Source of the DNA: Sedimenticola selenatireducens
Lineage (GTDB): Bacteria; Pseudomonadota; Gammaproteobacteria; Chromatiales; Chromatiaceae
NCBI RefSeq assembly: GCF_007625115.1
Contig: NZ_VMNH01000005.1
Span: 434,001-498,000, forward strand
DNA length: 64,000 bases
Direction of reading: 5' to 3'
Shown: one piece after another, positions 1 to 9,447 of the stretch
Position numbering within the stretch: the first letter of the stretch is position 1
How the letters are laid out: the number at the start of each line of letters is the position of its first letter
The notes under the pieces: generated by a model
Databases searched by the model: none
Told to the model about the DNA's origin: nothing
Seen by the model: the letters and a program-made list of their open reading frames with translations, nothing else
Made by a program: the position numbers and the translations under genes

Positions 1-501
1 GGGTTTGAAGCTTAAGCCGAGGCGGGCGGTCTTGGATTGGTAATCGAGCGCACCACACAGCAGAGGCACATCGGCCGCGAGTGCGATGCGATAAAAACCG
101 GATTTCCAGTATTCACGTTTTCCTCGGGTCCCCGAGGGTGTAATCACCAGCACCATACTCTGCGCATCCTTGATGCGGTTGGCGAGATGATCGGCAACAC
201 CCGCCGGATGACTTCGATCAACACCGATGCCACCCAGCCAACGCATAAAGCCGCCAAAGGGCCATTTGAACAGGGTGTCTTTACCAACCCAAGTGACATG
301 CAGTCTGAAAACGTAAAGAGTAGCCAGGCCAATCGGAAAGTCCCAATTGCTGGTATGGGGAGCACCAACCAGTACAAATTTACAGCCCGGCGGGACTTCG
401 CCCTCGACCTTCCAGCCCAGAATGCTCAACAATATCCGTCCGACCCAGTAACTGATCAGACTGGTGGTGTGACACTGATGGTTGATAGTGGAACGGCGCA
501 T
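1..501 (-). CDS. PlsC-type acyltransferase, 3' end beyond window
   Basis: Partial gene whose last part lies outside the window; 167 codons are visible, read from the ATG at 499-501. The protein looks like a 1-acyl-sn-glycerol-3-phosphate acyltransferase-type enzyme, which moves an acyl chain onto a glycerolipid at the inner membrane. The HX4D catalytic motif (His49-Thr-Ser-Asn-Trp-Asp54) is present. It is followed by the glycerol-phosphate-binding block TPSGTRGK (121-128) and a YWKSGF stretch. The usual Glu of the EGTR motif is Ser here. The start lies 12 bp after the stop of the DUF1285 gene, so the two are probably cotranscribed. The exact acyl acceptor cannot be told from sequence. Confidence 0.8.
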   Translation of the reverse strand, partial: MRRSTINHQCHTTSLISYWVGRILLSILGWKVEGEVPPGCKFVLVGAPHTSNWDFPIGLATLYVFRLHVTWVGKDTLFKWPFGGFMRWLGGIGVDRSHPAGVADHLANRIKDAQSMVLVITPSGTRGKREYWKSGFYRIALAADVPLLCGALDYQSKTARLGLSFKP

Positions 502-513
502 GGTGGAGATCAG

Positions 514-1074
514 TTACCCTTCAACGGAACCAAGATCAAATCGTACTCCCTGGCTACTTACACCCAGGTGAGTGCCGTCATCCTGTTGAAACAGTGTGCC
601 AATATTCACCAACGCCATATAAACATTTCTATTGATCAAGGCATCCAGATTATCACGGCAATGGATATAGGGACGGGGCTCTGCGGTAACAGGGTCAAAC
701 TCTACTCGAATGGGATGTGCGGCGTCCGCAATTACCTGTTCGTCGAGGTTGGTCGTGAACAGAAGGGTGGGTTGACCCTGTTCGATAATGTGTTCCATTT
801 GGGTTACTACAAAAGGGGCATCATCGACCTGAATGCGCATCTTTTCTGCCGGTGTCAGCAGATAGTATTCACCATCCGCTTCTCGTCTTAATACCGAGGC
901 AAACAGGCTCACCAGGCTGGCCCGCTGGAAGGGTCGTCCTTCATGGTACCAGGTGCCATCAGTAGCAATTCGGATATCGATATCCCCGCAGTGTTGCGGA
1001 TTCCAGGGCTTTTTTGCTGCGCTGGTGGCCTCTTTTGATTGGATCTCACCCAGTAGTTCGTCAAGTCTGGACAT
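514..1074 (-). CDS. DUF1285 family protein
   Basis: A 186-residue soluble protein of the DUF1285 family, which is conserved in proteobacteria and has no established function. The family features visible are the short helical N-terminus (MSRLDELL), the GDIDIRIATDGTWYHEGRPF block near residues 30-50 and the LLTPAEKMRIQVDDAPFVV block. An in-frame TTG lies 13 codons upstream, but the ATG at 1072-1074 gives the usual family N-terminus and was preferred. It is directly upstream of the acyltransferase gene on the same strand. No membrane segment or signal peptide. Confidence 0.8.
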   Translation of the reverse strand: MSRLDELLGEIQSKEATSAAKKPWNPQHCGDIDIRIATDGTWYHEGRPFQRASLVSLFASVLRREADGEYYLLTPAEKMRIQVDDAPFVVTQMEHIIEQGQPTLLFTTNLDEQVIADAAHPIRVEFDPVTAEPRPYIHCRDNLDALINRNVYMALVNIGTLFQQDDGTHLGVSSQGVRFDLGSVEG

Positions 1075-1163
1075 GGTCTCTGATCGTCTGTAATTCACTT
1101 GCAAATGTAACAACTTTTCCTAAAGCGTAGCTGAAAACCCACGCTTGAATCCAGGTAAACAAT

Positions 1164-1595
1164 CTAAACATTCAGATCCCTGTACATAATGGTGGCGCTT
1201 GCTGGGCAGATATGAGAGAACTCACGGGTCGCCTTGATGGTAGGTGGTGTGTCGTCTCGGCGGATAGTGACAAACCCTTTGTGGGAGAAGAAATGGCCGG
1301 CTGTAGTGGTCAACAGATAGAGGTGTTGCACGCCCTGCTGCACGGCCTCCTGTGCGATTGCCTGGATCAACTGGCTTGCTAAACCCTGATTGCGGTAATC
1401 AGGTTTTACCATAAGCGAGCGGAGCAGAGCGTCTTCCCCATAATATTCAATGCCAATCAGTGCAACGGCCTCAGACCGATGTTTGACAGCAAAGAAGTGG
1501 GCGGGCGTGTGTTTATCTATATCATCTGTAGGCAGGTTGGCCGAGATGAGAAGTTGTTTGATCTGCTGAGTATTGTGGATAGGTATAATTTTCAT
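1164..1595 (-). CDS. GNAT N-acetyltransferase, ArsN2-like
   Basis: A 143-residue GCN5-related N-acetyltransferase. The acetyl-CoA loop region YRNQGLASQLI is near residue 65. The C-terminus (PPTIKATREFSHICPASATIMYRDL) is typical of ArsN2-type acetyltransferases, often found beside arsenic-resistance genes. No ars genes are next to it, so a role in arsenic resistance is only suggested by similarity. It stands alone between the DUF1285 gene and the MATE transporter. An in-frame TTG four codons upstream could also serve as start; the ATG was chosen. Confidence 0.7.
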   Translation of the reverse strand: MKIIPIHNTQQIKQLLISANLPTDDIDKHTPAHFFAVKHRSEAVALIGIEYYGEDALLRSLMVKPDYRNQGLASQLIQAIAQEAVQQGVQHLYLLTTTAGHFFSHKGFVTIRRDDTPPTIKATREFSHICPASATIMYRDLNV

Positions 1596-1686
1596 GTGTA
1601 AGCACAATGCCTGTTCTGAAATGATCTTAGCCTATTCGGTTTGAATCGGCACATACCCATGAAGCTATTTATTTAGAGTATTTGTT

Positions 1687-3054
1687 ATGTCTTTCCAATG
1701 GTCTTTATGGAAAAGAGAGGCTGTAGGAACCCTACTGCTTGCGGGGCCATTGACCGTGGCCCAGCTATTACAAATGGGCATGGGATTTATTGATACCGTC
1801 ATGGCCGGGCGGATGGGTGCAGCTGTGCTTGCAGCAGTGGGGCTGGGTTCTTCGCTCTGGGCCTTGATGCTGTTGGGGTGTATTGGTGCGGTCATGGCGA
1901 TTTCACCCTTGGTCGCCCATCTCAACGGTGCCGGTGATGAAGCGGCGATTGCAGACGAGTTTCACCAAGGACTCTGGGTGGCCATGCTGGTTGGGATCGT
2001 CGCGGTGCCGATCACTTACGGTCTTGCGGCCATGCTGCCATTGCTGAATGTAGATCCGGAGATTGCCCCGCTTGCCAGCGAATACCTTAAGGTGAGTGCA
2101 TGGGGTATGCCTGGACTTTGCCTCTATCTTGCCCCGCGCTACCTGAATGAGGGACTCAGCAATACCAAGCCCGTGATGCTCGTTCAATTTCTCTTGTTGC
2201 CATTGAATGTTCTGGGGAATTATCTGTTTATGTATGGTGGCTGGGGTTTTCCTGCCATGGGTGCGGCGGGTGCGGCCCTTTCAACGGCAATCGGTCTCTG
2301 GCTGGGCGCCGCGATGATGTTTGGCTATCTTCGCTTTGGCAGGCGCTTTCAGTCGTTGGCACTGTTCAGTCATTTTCATGCACCTCGTTCACGCGAGATC
2401 TGGCGTATCCTTAAGTTGGGTCTGCCCATAGCGATTGCGATCATTTTGGAAGTGGGTATGTTCAGTGCAGTGGCTGTCCTGATGGGAACATTGGGGAAGG
2501 TTGAGATGGCGGCCCATCAAATCGCACTTAATTATGCGGGTTTGATGTTTATGTTGCCGCTGAGTATTTCCCAGGCCATTACTATTAGGGTAGGACATGC
2601 CGCCGGGGCCGGTGATGTTCGATTGGCTGTTGCCCGGGGATGGCTGGGGGTTGTGCTGTCAGGTGGGATCATGGCGCTATCAGCCACGCTGTTGTTGCTT
2701 TTCCCGGATGTGATCGTGGCATTTTATACAAACGACCCGGAAGTGACGGCGATGGCAATTTCGTTGCTCTTTGCCGCCGCCCTGTTCCAGTTCTCAGATG
2801 GGCTGCAAGTGGCCGGTTCCGGTGCCCTGCGAGGCCTCAAAGATACCGCAGTACCGATGGTGATTAACATGGTCGCTTACTGGGCTGTGGGCTTTCCCGT
2901 GGCCTGGTTGATCGGGATTTATTGGGGTGTTGGGCCGCAGGGGCTTTGGGGTGGGTTGGTGGTGGGGCTCACCCTTGCCGCGCTGTTGTTGAATACGCGT
3001 CTTTTTCTTGTTGGCAGAAAGAAAGTTCTCCACACACAGTTTAGCGCAACATAA
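1687..3054 (+). CDS. MATE family efflux transporter (NorM-like)
   Basis: A 455-residue polytopic inner-membrane protein with about twelve hydrophobic segments. The N-terminal half contains the sequence PLTVAQLLQMGMGFIDTVMAGRMG, typical of the NorM branch of MATE transporters, which expel cationic drugs using Na+ or H+ gradients. The length fits the family (about 450-460). The gene stands alone and converges with the GFA-family gene, with a possible hairpin terminator between them. The substrate cannot be predicted from sequence. Confidence 0.9.
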   Translation: MSFQWSLWKREAVGTLLLAGPLTVAQLLQMGMGFIDTVMAGRMGAAVLAAVGLGSSLWALMLLGCIGAVMAISPLVAHLNGAGDEAAIADEFHQGLWVAMLVGIVAVPITYGLAAMLPLLNVDPEIAPLASEYLKVSAWGMPGLCLYLAPRYLNEGLSNTKPVMLVQFLLLPLNVLGNYLFMYGGWGFPAMGAAGAALSTAIGLWLGAAMMFGYLRFGRRFQSLALFSHFHAPRSREIWRILKLGLPIAIAIILEVGMFSAVAVLMGTLGKVEMAAHQIALNYAGLMFMLPLSISQAITIRVGHAAGAGDVRLAVARGWLGVVLSGGIMALSATLLLLFPDVIVAFYTNDPEVTAMAISLLFAAALFQFSDGLQVAGSGALRGLKDTAVPMVINMVAYWAVGFPVAWLIGIYWGVGPQGLWGGLVVGLTLAALLLNTRLFLVGRKKVLHTQFSAT

Positions 3055-3060
3055 TACGTA

Positions 3061-3098
3061 ACCCTCTTAACCACAATGCGTCTGTGGCAAGGGTGTTT
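3061..3098. terminator. Possible shared terminator between convergent genes
   Basis: Between the MATE and GFA genes the arms ACCCT (3061-3065) / AGGGT (3090-3094) and CCACA (3071-3075) / TGTGG (3083-3087) can pair into a two-part stem, followed by a short T run on the plus strand. The stem is interrupted, so the call is tentative. Confidence 0.35.
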
Positions 3099-3108
3099 TC
3101 AATAGGGA

Positions 3109-3462
3109 TTAGAGACTCTTGCCGTCAAACAGCGCTACTTCCACACTGAAGGCGTCAAACCCCTCAAGGCAGCCCAGGTTAATTCTGAAATGCCCAGGCA
3201 TGCGTAATGTTTCATGAAAGGGATAGATGCCGCACTGTTTACAGAAGTAATGTTTTGCCACGCCGCTGCCAAATTTATACAGGCTAAGGCTGCCGGGCTT
3301 TGCATCAATCTGGAGATCCTTGGCGGCTAGCGTAAAGTCAGACATCACGGCCCCTTTTCTCACACAGATGGAGCAATTACAGCGTAGTCCGGTGTGGATC
3401 TCGTCATGTTCAAATGAGAATTGGATATCGCCACAGTGGCAGCGTCCTCTATAAGTGGTCAT
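3109..3462 (-). CDS. GFA / CENP-V family zinc protein
   Basis: A 117-residue protein of the glutathione-dependent formaldehyde-activating enzyme (GFA/CENP-V) fold. Zinc-binding cysteines are visible as CHCG (near 8-11), CNCSIC (near 28-33) and CKQC (near 74-77). Family members bind zinc and some act on S-hydroxymethylglutathione; most, probably including this one, have no defined reaction. It is read from an ATG preceded by a purine-rich GAGGAGCAC stretch on the minus strand. Single gene, convergent with the MATE transporter. Confidence 0.85.
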   Translation of the reverse strand: MTTYRGRCHCGDIQFSFEHDEIHTGLRCNCSICVRKGAVMSDFTLAAKDLQIDAKPGSLSLYKFGSGVAKHYFCKQCGIYPFHETLRMPGHFRINLGCLEGFDAFSVEVALFDGKSL

Positions 3463-3706
3463 GTGTGCTCCTCGGTCTCTTTTCCAGTGATGCGGTTTTT
3501 GCTGGGCCAGGATATTGACCCCGTAACTGTATCAGATCAATCACGGTCTGGAATCCATGTGCTAGAGTTCTTTTTAAATAAACTACACTTACTATAGTGT
3601 TAAGAATCCTGGTTGACAGGCAGGTGACTTAAAGGTCTAGCGAAACTGTTTAGGGTGACAGGTATTGTTTGCTGAGCGGTTATACAGCGTTGTGGAGCAG
3701 TGTGTG

Positions 3707-4060
3707 ATGTCTGAATGCATTAGGGGTGAACGTGACAGCGTTATAGCGGCCCTCAGTTATCCTCGGTTGTTGATGGAGCGGGAGATTAAAGCGCAATCCT
3801 GTGACCAGCACTACCGGTTCAGTGAGCAGGTAGATGATTGTGTGGATTGCCTCTATGCATTGGAGTGCCAGTCTCATAGCGACAAACTGGCGGCCGAAAA
3901 TTTGCAGGATGCCTCGTCGAGCGAATTGAAAAAACTACTGGCGTTTGGATATGAGTACGTTAACTACGAGTTAGCACGTGTTGATCATGAAACTGAGTGC
4001 TGTAGCTGTGAGTCCTGTGGTTGGATCAGGCGTGTAACGCCACTGCTCTCATCCATCTGA
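3707..4060 (+). CDS. Cys-rich hypothetical protein
   Basis: A 117-residue protein that I do not recognise. It carries a CVDC pair in the middle and a C-terminal CCSCESC cluster just before the end, suggesting metal or iron-sulfur binding; that is inference from spacing only. The ATG at 3707 has GGAG nine bases upstream. A TTG at 3665 would add 14 residues and has a weaker site. The last 12 bp overlap the convergent MOSC gene. No signal peptide or membrane segment. Confidence 0.55.
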   Translation: MSECIRGERDSVIAALSYPRLLMEREIKAQSCDQHYRFSEQVDDCVDCLYALECQSHSDKLAAENLQDASSSELKKLLAFGYEYVNYELARVDHETECCSCESCGWIRRVTPLLSSI

Positions 4061-4753
4061 GCTGTCTGTCTGATTAAAGAGTCGCCGACTCCAGTCATCC
4101 GCTAGGGTGTTGTCTATCCAGTTCGAGGCGTGCTGTCTCCATCCTCTTGAAAGGGCGGAGTGCCCGATCAGTAGGTTGAGTCGTTCTGCACCAAAGGGTT
4201 GGTTATAGAGTGTGTCCAGGCACGCCTTTACCGTAAGTCTGGCCTCGTCCTCATGTTGTTTGGTCAGTTGATCTCCAGGCTGTACGATACCGGGTTGGAG
4301 AATACGAAAAAGCCAACCTGTTTTACCCAAAGTCTGCATGATCAGCGACATCTGGGGATAACCAAAACGGATGTTTAACTTGAAGCAGGGAGCGCGTGGT
4401 TGGCTGATCTGGATCACCGCCTCTCCCAAGCTAAAGATGTCACCGATATGTACCTGTTCCTCAGTCAAACCGGAATCCGAAAGATTTTCACCAAAGGCAC
4501 CCGGTTTGAAGGGGGTGGGTGAGGGGGATAGTTGCATCGCTTTCCAGAATGTCTCCCAATAAGCAAAATGTTCCTGCGGGTAATAGTGCAACGCACGATC
4601 GGGTCCTCCGTGATGCCGATGATCGGCCTGTTCATCATCGGTCAATCCGTCGGCCGTACAGTGCGTTCGAGTGGTGATCGGCTGTTTGTTGATGGCGCTG
4701 GAGACCCCGCCGTTTAGCGGAACCGTTACACCGGTCAGTATGAGTGTGTTCAT
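4049..4753 (-). CDS. MOSC domain protein, YiiM-like
   Basis: A 234-residue protein with the YiiM architecture: a MOSC beta-barrel (about residues 20-165) followed by a short 3-alpha domain (about 180-225). The motif HHGGPDRALHYYPQEHFAYW and the FGENLSDSGL block are typical. The MOSC Cys is in the segment SQPRAPCFKL. Family members handle molybdenum-cofactor sulfur, and E. coli YiiM takes part in reducing N-hydroxylated compounds. Its start is 24 bp after the stop of the NlpC/P60 gene, so the pair may share a transcript. Its 3' end overlaps the opposing Cys-rich gene by 12 bp. Confidence 0.85.
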   Translation of the reverse strand: MNTLILTGVTVPLNGGVSSAINKQPITTRTHCTADGLTDDEQADHRHHGGPDRALHYYPQEHFAYWETFWKAMQLSPSPTPFKPGAFGENLSDSGLTEEQVHIGDIFSLGEAVIQISQPRAPCFKLNIRFGYPQMSLIMQTLGKTGWLFRILQPGIVQPGDQLTKQHEDEARLTVKACLDTLYNQPFGAERLNLLIGHSALSRGWRQHASNWIDNTLADDWSRRLFNQTDSSDG

Positions 4754-4777
4754 TGAGCGTGTCTGGCGTTAAATTGT

Positions 4778-5269
4778 TTATAGTATGCGTTTAGATTTCC
4801 AATAGGCGGATTGCCAGTAGGCGCTGTCGAGCTCAGAGATCATTACCCCACTGCTTTTTGAGGCGTGCAGAAAGCGATTGTTGTCCAGATAAATACCCAC
4901 GTGACGGGTGTGTCGGTTAATCCTAAAGAAGATCAGATCGCCGGTATGCAACTGCTCCTGATGAATCTCCAATCCAACTGTCGCTTGCTGTTCTGTGGTT
5001 CTGGGGAGAGGAATTCCCAATCGCGATTGATAGGTCAATTGGACAAATCCAGAGCAGTCTATCCCGCGTTTGCTTTGGCCTCCGAGCCGGTAAGGGGTCC
5101 CCTGCCACTCCTGATGCTGCCGGTAAAGTGCTTCAAGGATCTCATCCTGCTCATGCTGCATAATGCTCGAATGGTCAGCCTGCAACGCCGGCTGCGCTGT
5201 TCGCTTTTCAGCTGTTGTACAGGCTGACAATATAAATACAAGCAGTACTAAAATAACCCGTCTGATCAT
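4778..5269 (-). CDS. NlpC/P60 family lipoprotein
   Basis: A 163-residue predicted lipoprotein. It has a short hydrophobic leader ending in the lipobox LSAC (Cys17), then an NlpC/P60 cysteine-peptidase domain. The catalytic residues can be placed at Cys72 (DCSGF), His123 (RHVGIY) and His135 (FLHAS). Members of this group, such as MepS/Spr of E. coli, cut peptide crosslinks of peptidoglycan in the periplasm. The length is normal for a Spr-like enzyme. Probably exported to the outer membrane, as residue +2 after the Cys is not Asp. Confidence 0.9.
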   Translation of the reverse strand: MIRRVILVLLVFILSACTTAEKRTAQPALQADHSSIMQHEQDEILEALYRQHQEWQGTPYRLGGQSKRGIDCSGFVQLTYQSRLGIPLPRTTEQQATVGLEIHQEQLHTGDLIFFRINRHTRHVGIYLDNNRFLHASKSSGVMISELDSAYWQSAYWKSKRIL

Positions 5270-5367
5270 AAATCATTACCTTTCAGGATCTTAACAACGA
5301 GCATAGCAACGATTTGAGCGTTGTGAAGAATAAATCCCTGGCGGGTTATGAAAATGATGCGCTGTTC

Positions 5368-6216
5368 TCAGTCATCTGATCCCCCTTCGTCGGCAGGCGC
5401 GCGCTCCGCTTCGGGTTCTTCTTTGGCCAGTTTTGTAACAACCCCTTTAATTGCCCAGGCGCGTGCCCGGAGTTTGATTGAGCCATCTTCTGCGATCGGC
5501 AGGTGTGTTTTAACGAGGTCGCGAAGAGCCGTTTGCTCGGATTCTTTCTGTGAGAGCAGATAAGTGGGTGCAGTCCCCTGTCCTGCCTGGAAGGGATCCC
5601 AAAACTGGTCGAAATCAGCGAACTGTTGAATGATCTCGATCGAAGTTACCGCGATATCGGTCATTCCGGCATCGACGAAGAGTTGTTTGAGGGCTGGTTT
5701 GTCGCAGTGATCATAACGTTTGCCCTCATGCATGAGGTCCGCCATCAGATTAAGTTCAACGGCCGCTTCCCAGAAATAGTTGAGCATCTCCATGCCTCCG
5801 GAATAGTCCCAGACATAGGCGGCAATGGTGCCATTATTAGCCGTTACCCGAACCATCTCTTTCAGCGCCAGTTCCGGTTCTGGGGGCAGGTTTAACAACA
5901 GCCCTGAGACGGTGATGTTGACAGCATCATCGTCGATAGGCAGATCCATGGCGTTACCGACTTGGAGCTGGATATCTTTGCGCAAGCGCATTTGTGCCGT
6001 CTTGATGAAGCTCTCAGACTGATCAATTGCGTAGAGTTCAGCCGGTTTGTACTTATTGAGAATGAGATCGCTGAGTGTGCCGGTACCAATGCCTACGTCA
6101 AGCCATTTCAGACCATCTGCAGGGTCCAGCCATTCGAGGAATTGTACTGCAACAAGTCGACTCCAGCGGCCCATATAGAGCTCATAGGCGTCTGCTGATT
6201 CCCAGGTTACTTTCAT
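5368..6216 (-). CDS. Class I SAM-dependent methyltransferase
   Basis: A 282-residue soluble enzyme with the Rossmann-like methyltransferase fold. Motif I (LDVGIGTGTLSDLI) is near residue 40, the acidic post-I segment (YAIDQSESFI) near 60, and motif II (VSGLLLNLPPEPELALKEMVRV) near 105. The substrate is unknown; the motif set resembles UbiE/UbiG-like small-molecule methyltransferases. The last 15 residues are acidic and low in complexity (EEPEAERAPADEGGSDD). It stands alone on the minus strand. Confidence 0.85.
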   Translation of the reverse strand: MKVTWESADAYELYMGRWSRLVAVQFLEWLDPADGLKWLDVGIGTGTLSDLILNKYKPAELYAIDQSESFIKTAQMRLRKDIQLQVGNAMDLPIDDDAVNITVSGLLLNLPPEPELALKEMVRVTANNGTIAAYVWDYSGGMEMLNYFWEAAVELNLMADLMHEGKRYDHCDKPALKQLFVDAGMTDIAVTSIEIIQQFADFDQFWDPFQAGQGTAPTYLLSQKESEQTALRDLVKTHLPIAEDGSIKLRARAWAIKGVVTKLAKEEPEAERAPADEGGSDD

Positions 6217-6324
6217 ATCCGTTTAACTCCAGAGATGGATCATCTTTACGCCCCCTAAGTTTGTACTAACCGGTGCGATTGTGAAAGCCCGGAATGTGGT
6301 TTGATCTACCGTCTTAGTACGCGA

Positions 6325-9300
6325 TTAGGCCTTTTCATCTTCCATTATTTTGAGCTCTTTTGCCGTAGTTGAGATGCCGAGGTCATGCAGTATGCTGAAC
6401 AATGCAGGTACCACCAGTAGAACAAGGAGTGTGGTGGTCAGCAGGCCGAACACGATACTGGTAGCGAGTGGCACCAGCACTTGTGCCTGCATGCTTTTTT
6501 CCAATAACAAGGGGATGAGCCCGGCTATGGTCGTTACGGATGTCAGTAATACGGCTCTGAAGCGGTCCCTACTGGCCATTTTCGCTGCTTCCACGATGTG
6601 GTAGCCCTCTCTGACCCTGAGCTTGAGGAATTCGACCAGCAGGATCGAGTCGTTCACAACGATGCCGGCCAGTGATGTGAAGCCGATGACGCCGGGCATG
6701 GTTAGGCTAAGCCCCATCAACAGGTGCCCCCAGATCACGCCGATCAGCGCCAGCGGGATGATAGACATGACTATGAGCGGTTCCACATAGCTACGAAACT
6801 GGAAGCTGAGTAGTATAAAGATCCCCACTAGACCGATGCTAAAGCCGCGCAGCATTGAGCTACCGGTCTTGGCACTCTCTTTTGACTCTCCTTCAATGGC
6901 TACCTCAATAGCGGGGTAGCGGGAGCGCAGATCAGGAATAAAGTTGGCAAGGGTGTGATTGATCACTTCGCGGGCATTGGCGATGCGAGTATCGAGGTCC
7001 CCTTGTATCGTAACTGTGCGTACCCCATCGACTCGCTGAATGCGGGAGAAACCGCGCGCCTCCTGTATGTGGGCGACGGTATTTAACGGGACCTGATCAC
7101 CTGAGGTCGTGGTAATACGAAATGCCTCAAGGTCGGTTCGCGTAGTACGGTCAGCAGCGGCGAGGCGGATGTCGATTTCATAGGCCTCTGGTCCTACCTG
7201 AATCTCACTGGCGATGGTGCCATAAAAAGCGGCACGCAGCTGAGAGGCGATCGTAGTGGCATCCAATCCCAGTGATAAAGCACCCTCTTTCAGGCGTAAA
7301 CGGAGTTCTGGTTTTCCGGGGCGCAGGTTGTCAGACAGGTCAAAGGCTCCGCGATAACGGCTAAGCCAGGTCTGCAGCTCAAGTGAAGCCTGCTTGAGTT
7401 GATTAAGATTGGGGCCGGTGAGGCGCAACTCCAATGGGATGCCGCCTGGGCCAATGGTCGGTTCTTTAAAATTGAGGGCGATCAGGTCTGGTATCTCTCC
7501 AACTTTTTCACGCCATAGATTGATGAAGTCATCGAGGTGACCATTTCGTGCTTCTGCGGTTAACAGATCGACCGTCACGGTAGCCAGATGAGGGCCTGTT
7601 TCATTGGCATCCAGATTGGTGTTAAAACGCACCTGGATGTTGCGTACCAGGCGATTATTGTCAGGCTGCATGGGGGAGAAGTGGTCGTCCACCTCTTTGA
7701 TAGCCTGAGTTATCTTTTCAACAACCGTTTCTGTGCGTAACAGGGGTGTGCCCTGTGGGAGCAGGATGCGTGCTTCAATGATGTCCCCTTCAATATCTGG
7801 AAAGGACTGGAATTTAAGCTTTCCACCGACCAGCATGCCGACGCTGAGCAAAAATAGCGCGATGACTAGGCCAATGAACCAGTAGCGTTGATGGATGGCC
7901 CAATCCACGAGATGCCCCACGGTGTTGTCACGGAAATGGATCAGTCTGCTGTCAAAGGCCTGACGAAATCGACTCGGTTCCTGTTCGTGATGCTTGAGCG
8001 AGTGGGCCAGATGATGGGGAAGAATCAGGAAGGCCTCAATAAGACTGACCGCCAAGACCAGCAATAAAACCATCGGAATAAACTGCAGCACCTTGCCCAT
8101 ATTGCCTGATAAGAAGGCCAGTGGGCCAAACACGGAGACGGTAGTCAGAAAAGATGAGATGACGCCGGGTGATACTTGGCTGGTGCCGTCAATGGCGGCC
8201 TGCATCGCCCCCTTTCCTTTACGCAGTTGGGTGGCGATGTTTTCAGAAATGACGATGGCATCATCCATCAGCAATCCGATGGCGATCAGTAGGGCCACCA
8301 TGGTGATCATGTTGATAGTGAGGCCAAGGATGCTCATAAAGAACAGGCCGCCCAGAAATGATATGGGGAGTCCCATGGCAACCCAGAAGGCGAAGCGCCC
8401 CTGAAAGAAGAGCCACATCACTAGAAAGACCAGAATCAATCCTTGCCCGCCATTTTTTAGCAGCAGACTTAGACGGTCTTTAACAATTGATGAGCGATCC
8501 TGGGTGATATGAAATGCCACTCCCTTAGGGGCCGAGGGACGCAGATCCGAGTCGATGAAACGGGAGACAGCATCCATCACTTTGAGGGTGTCCTGTTGCT
8601 TGGTTTTGATCACTTGTAGCAGTGCGGCACGCTCGCCATTGAAGAGGATTTTTTCTTCATCAAGTTGGAAGCGATCCTGGATCGTTGCGATATCACCCAA
8701 GCGGATCTCTGCACCTGAGTTAGCGCTTACTACGATTAGATCGGCTAATTCTGAGGGGGTTCTTCGCAGATCAGTGAAGCGTATCAGCATGTCGCGATCA
8801 GCCGTGTCGAGGGAGCCGGCAGGAAGGTCAATGCCCTGACGCTTCACGCTGTTGGCGACATCGGACATGCTGATCCCGTACTGGCGCAACGCCTGGGCCG
8901 GTACCTCAATGCGCAGTTGGTGATCGGAAAAGCCGTTTATTTCGACTTGTGAGACTTGTGGTAAGCGCTGTAATCGATCTTTACTCTGTTCAGCATAGGC
9001 CTTGAGATCCTTGACAGACATGGGGCCAGTGATGGCGATTGCCACCACGTTGGCTGTGCGTCCCAGCTCTTTTATGACCGGTAGCTCAGTCTCATCAGGA
9101 AAGGTATTGATGGCATCGACTTCACTCTTGATGTCATCCATAAAGCGGGCCATGTCGCCGCCTTCCACCATTTCAACGACTGAAATACTGACCCCCTCGC
9201 GGGCCTCACAGCTCATCTCTGCCACATCACTGACGCCATCGATGGCATCTTCCAGGCGCTGGCAAATCGCCTCTTCCACATCTTCGGCGCTGGCACCCGG

Positions 9301-9447
9301 GTAGGCCACGGTGATCTGCAGCTGTTGAGCCGCAAAGTCAGGGAAGGTCTCTCGCTGTAGTCCTGGGAGGGCTGTAAGGCCCAATACGGCAAGAAATAAC
9401 ATCAGCAGATTGCCGGCTGTGGGGTGTCTGGCAAAAAAGGCGATCAT
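6325..9447 (-). CDS. RND efflux transporter permease
   Basis: A 1040-residue inner-membrane pump subunit of the RND superfamily, with the internal duplication and two large periplasmic loops of AcrB-like proteins. The proton-relay aspartates occur as MDDAIVISEN near residue 395 in transmembrane helix 4. This is the DD form of drug-type (HAE) pumps and not the motif of CzcA-type metal pumps. It overlaps the adaptor gene by 4 bp (ATGA), so the two are translationally coupled. No outer-membrane channel gene is present, so it would use a TolC-type protein encoded elsewhere. Confidence 0.93.
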   Translation of the reverse strand: MIAFFARHPTAGNLLMLFLAVLGLTALPGLQRETFPDFAAQQLQITVAYPGASAEDVEEAICQRLEDAIDGVSDVAEMSCEAREGVSISVVEMVEGGDMARFMDDIKSEVDAINTFPDETELPVIKELGRTANVVAIAITGPMSVKDLKAYAEQSKDRLQRLPQVSQVEINGFSDHQLRIEVPAQALRQYGISMSDVANSVKRQGIDLPAGSLDTADRDMLIRFTDLRRTPSELADLIVVSANSGAEIRLGDIATIQDRFQLDEEKILFNGERAALLQVIKTKQQDTLKVMDAVSRFIDSDLRPSAPKGVAFHITQDRSSIVKDRLSLLLKNGGQGLILVFLVMWLFFQGRFAFWVAMGLPISFLGGLFFMSILGLTINMITMVALLIAIGLLMDDAIVISENIATQLRKGKGAMQAAIDGTSQVSPGVISSFLTTVSVFGPLAFLSGNMGKVLQFIPMVLLLVLAVSLIEAFLILPHHLAHSLKHHEQEPSRFRQAFDSRLIHFRDNTVGHLVDWAIHQRYWFIGLVIALFLLSVGMLVGGKLKFQSFPDIEGDIIEARILLPQGTPLLRTETVVEKITQAIKEVDDHFSPMQPDNNRLVRNIQVRFNTNLDANETGPHLATVTVDLLTAEARNGHLDDFINLWREKVGEIPDLIALNFKEPTIGPGGIPLELRLTGPNLNQLKQASLELQTWLSRYRGAFDLSDNLRPGKPELRLRLKEGALSLGLDATTIASQLRAAFYGTIASEIQVGPEAYEIDIRLAAADRTTRTDLEAFRITTTSGDQVPLNTVAHIQEARGFSRIQRVDGVRTVTIQGDLDTRIANAREVINHTLANFIPDLRSRYPAIEVAIEGESKESAKTGSSMLRGFSIGLVGIFILLSFQFRSYVEPLIVMSIIPLALIGVIWGHLLMGLSLTMPGVIGFTSLAGIVVNDSILLVEFLKLRVREGYHIVEAAKMASRDRFRAVLLTSVTTIAGLIPLLLEKSMQAQVLVPLATSIVFGLLTTTLLVLLVVPALFSILHDLGISTTAKELKIMEDEKA

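Noticed and set aside
37..891. Plus-strand reading of 284 codons
   Set aside because: It covers the acyltransferase and DUF1285 genes on the other strand; those have family motifs and this reading has none.
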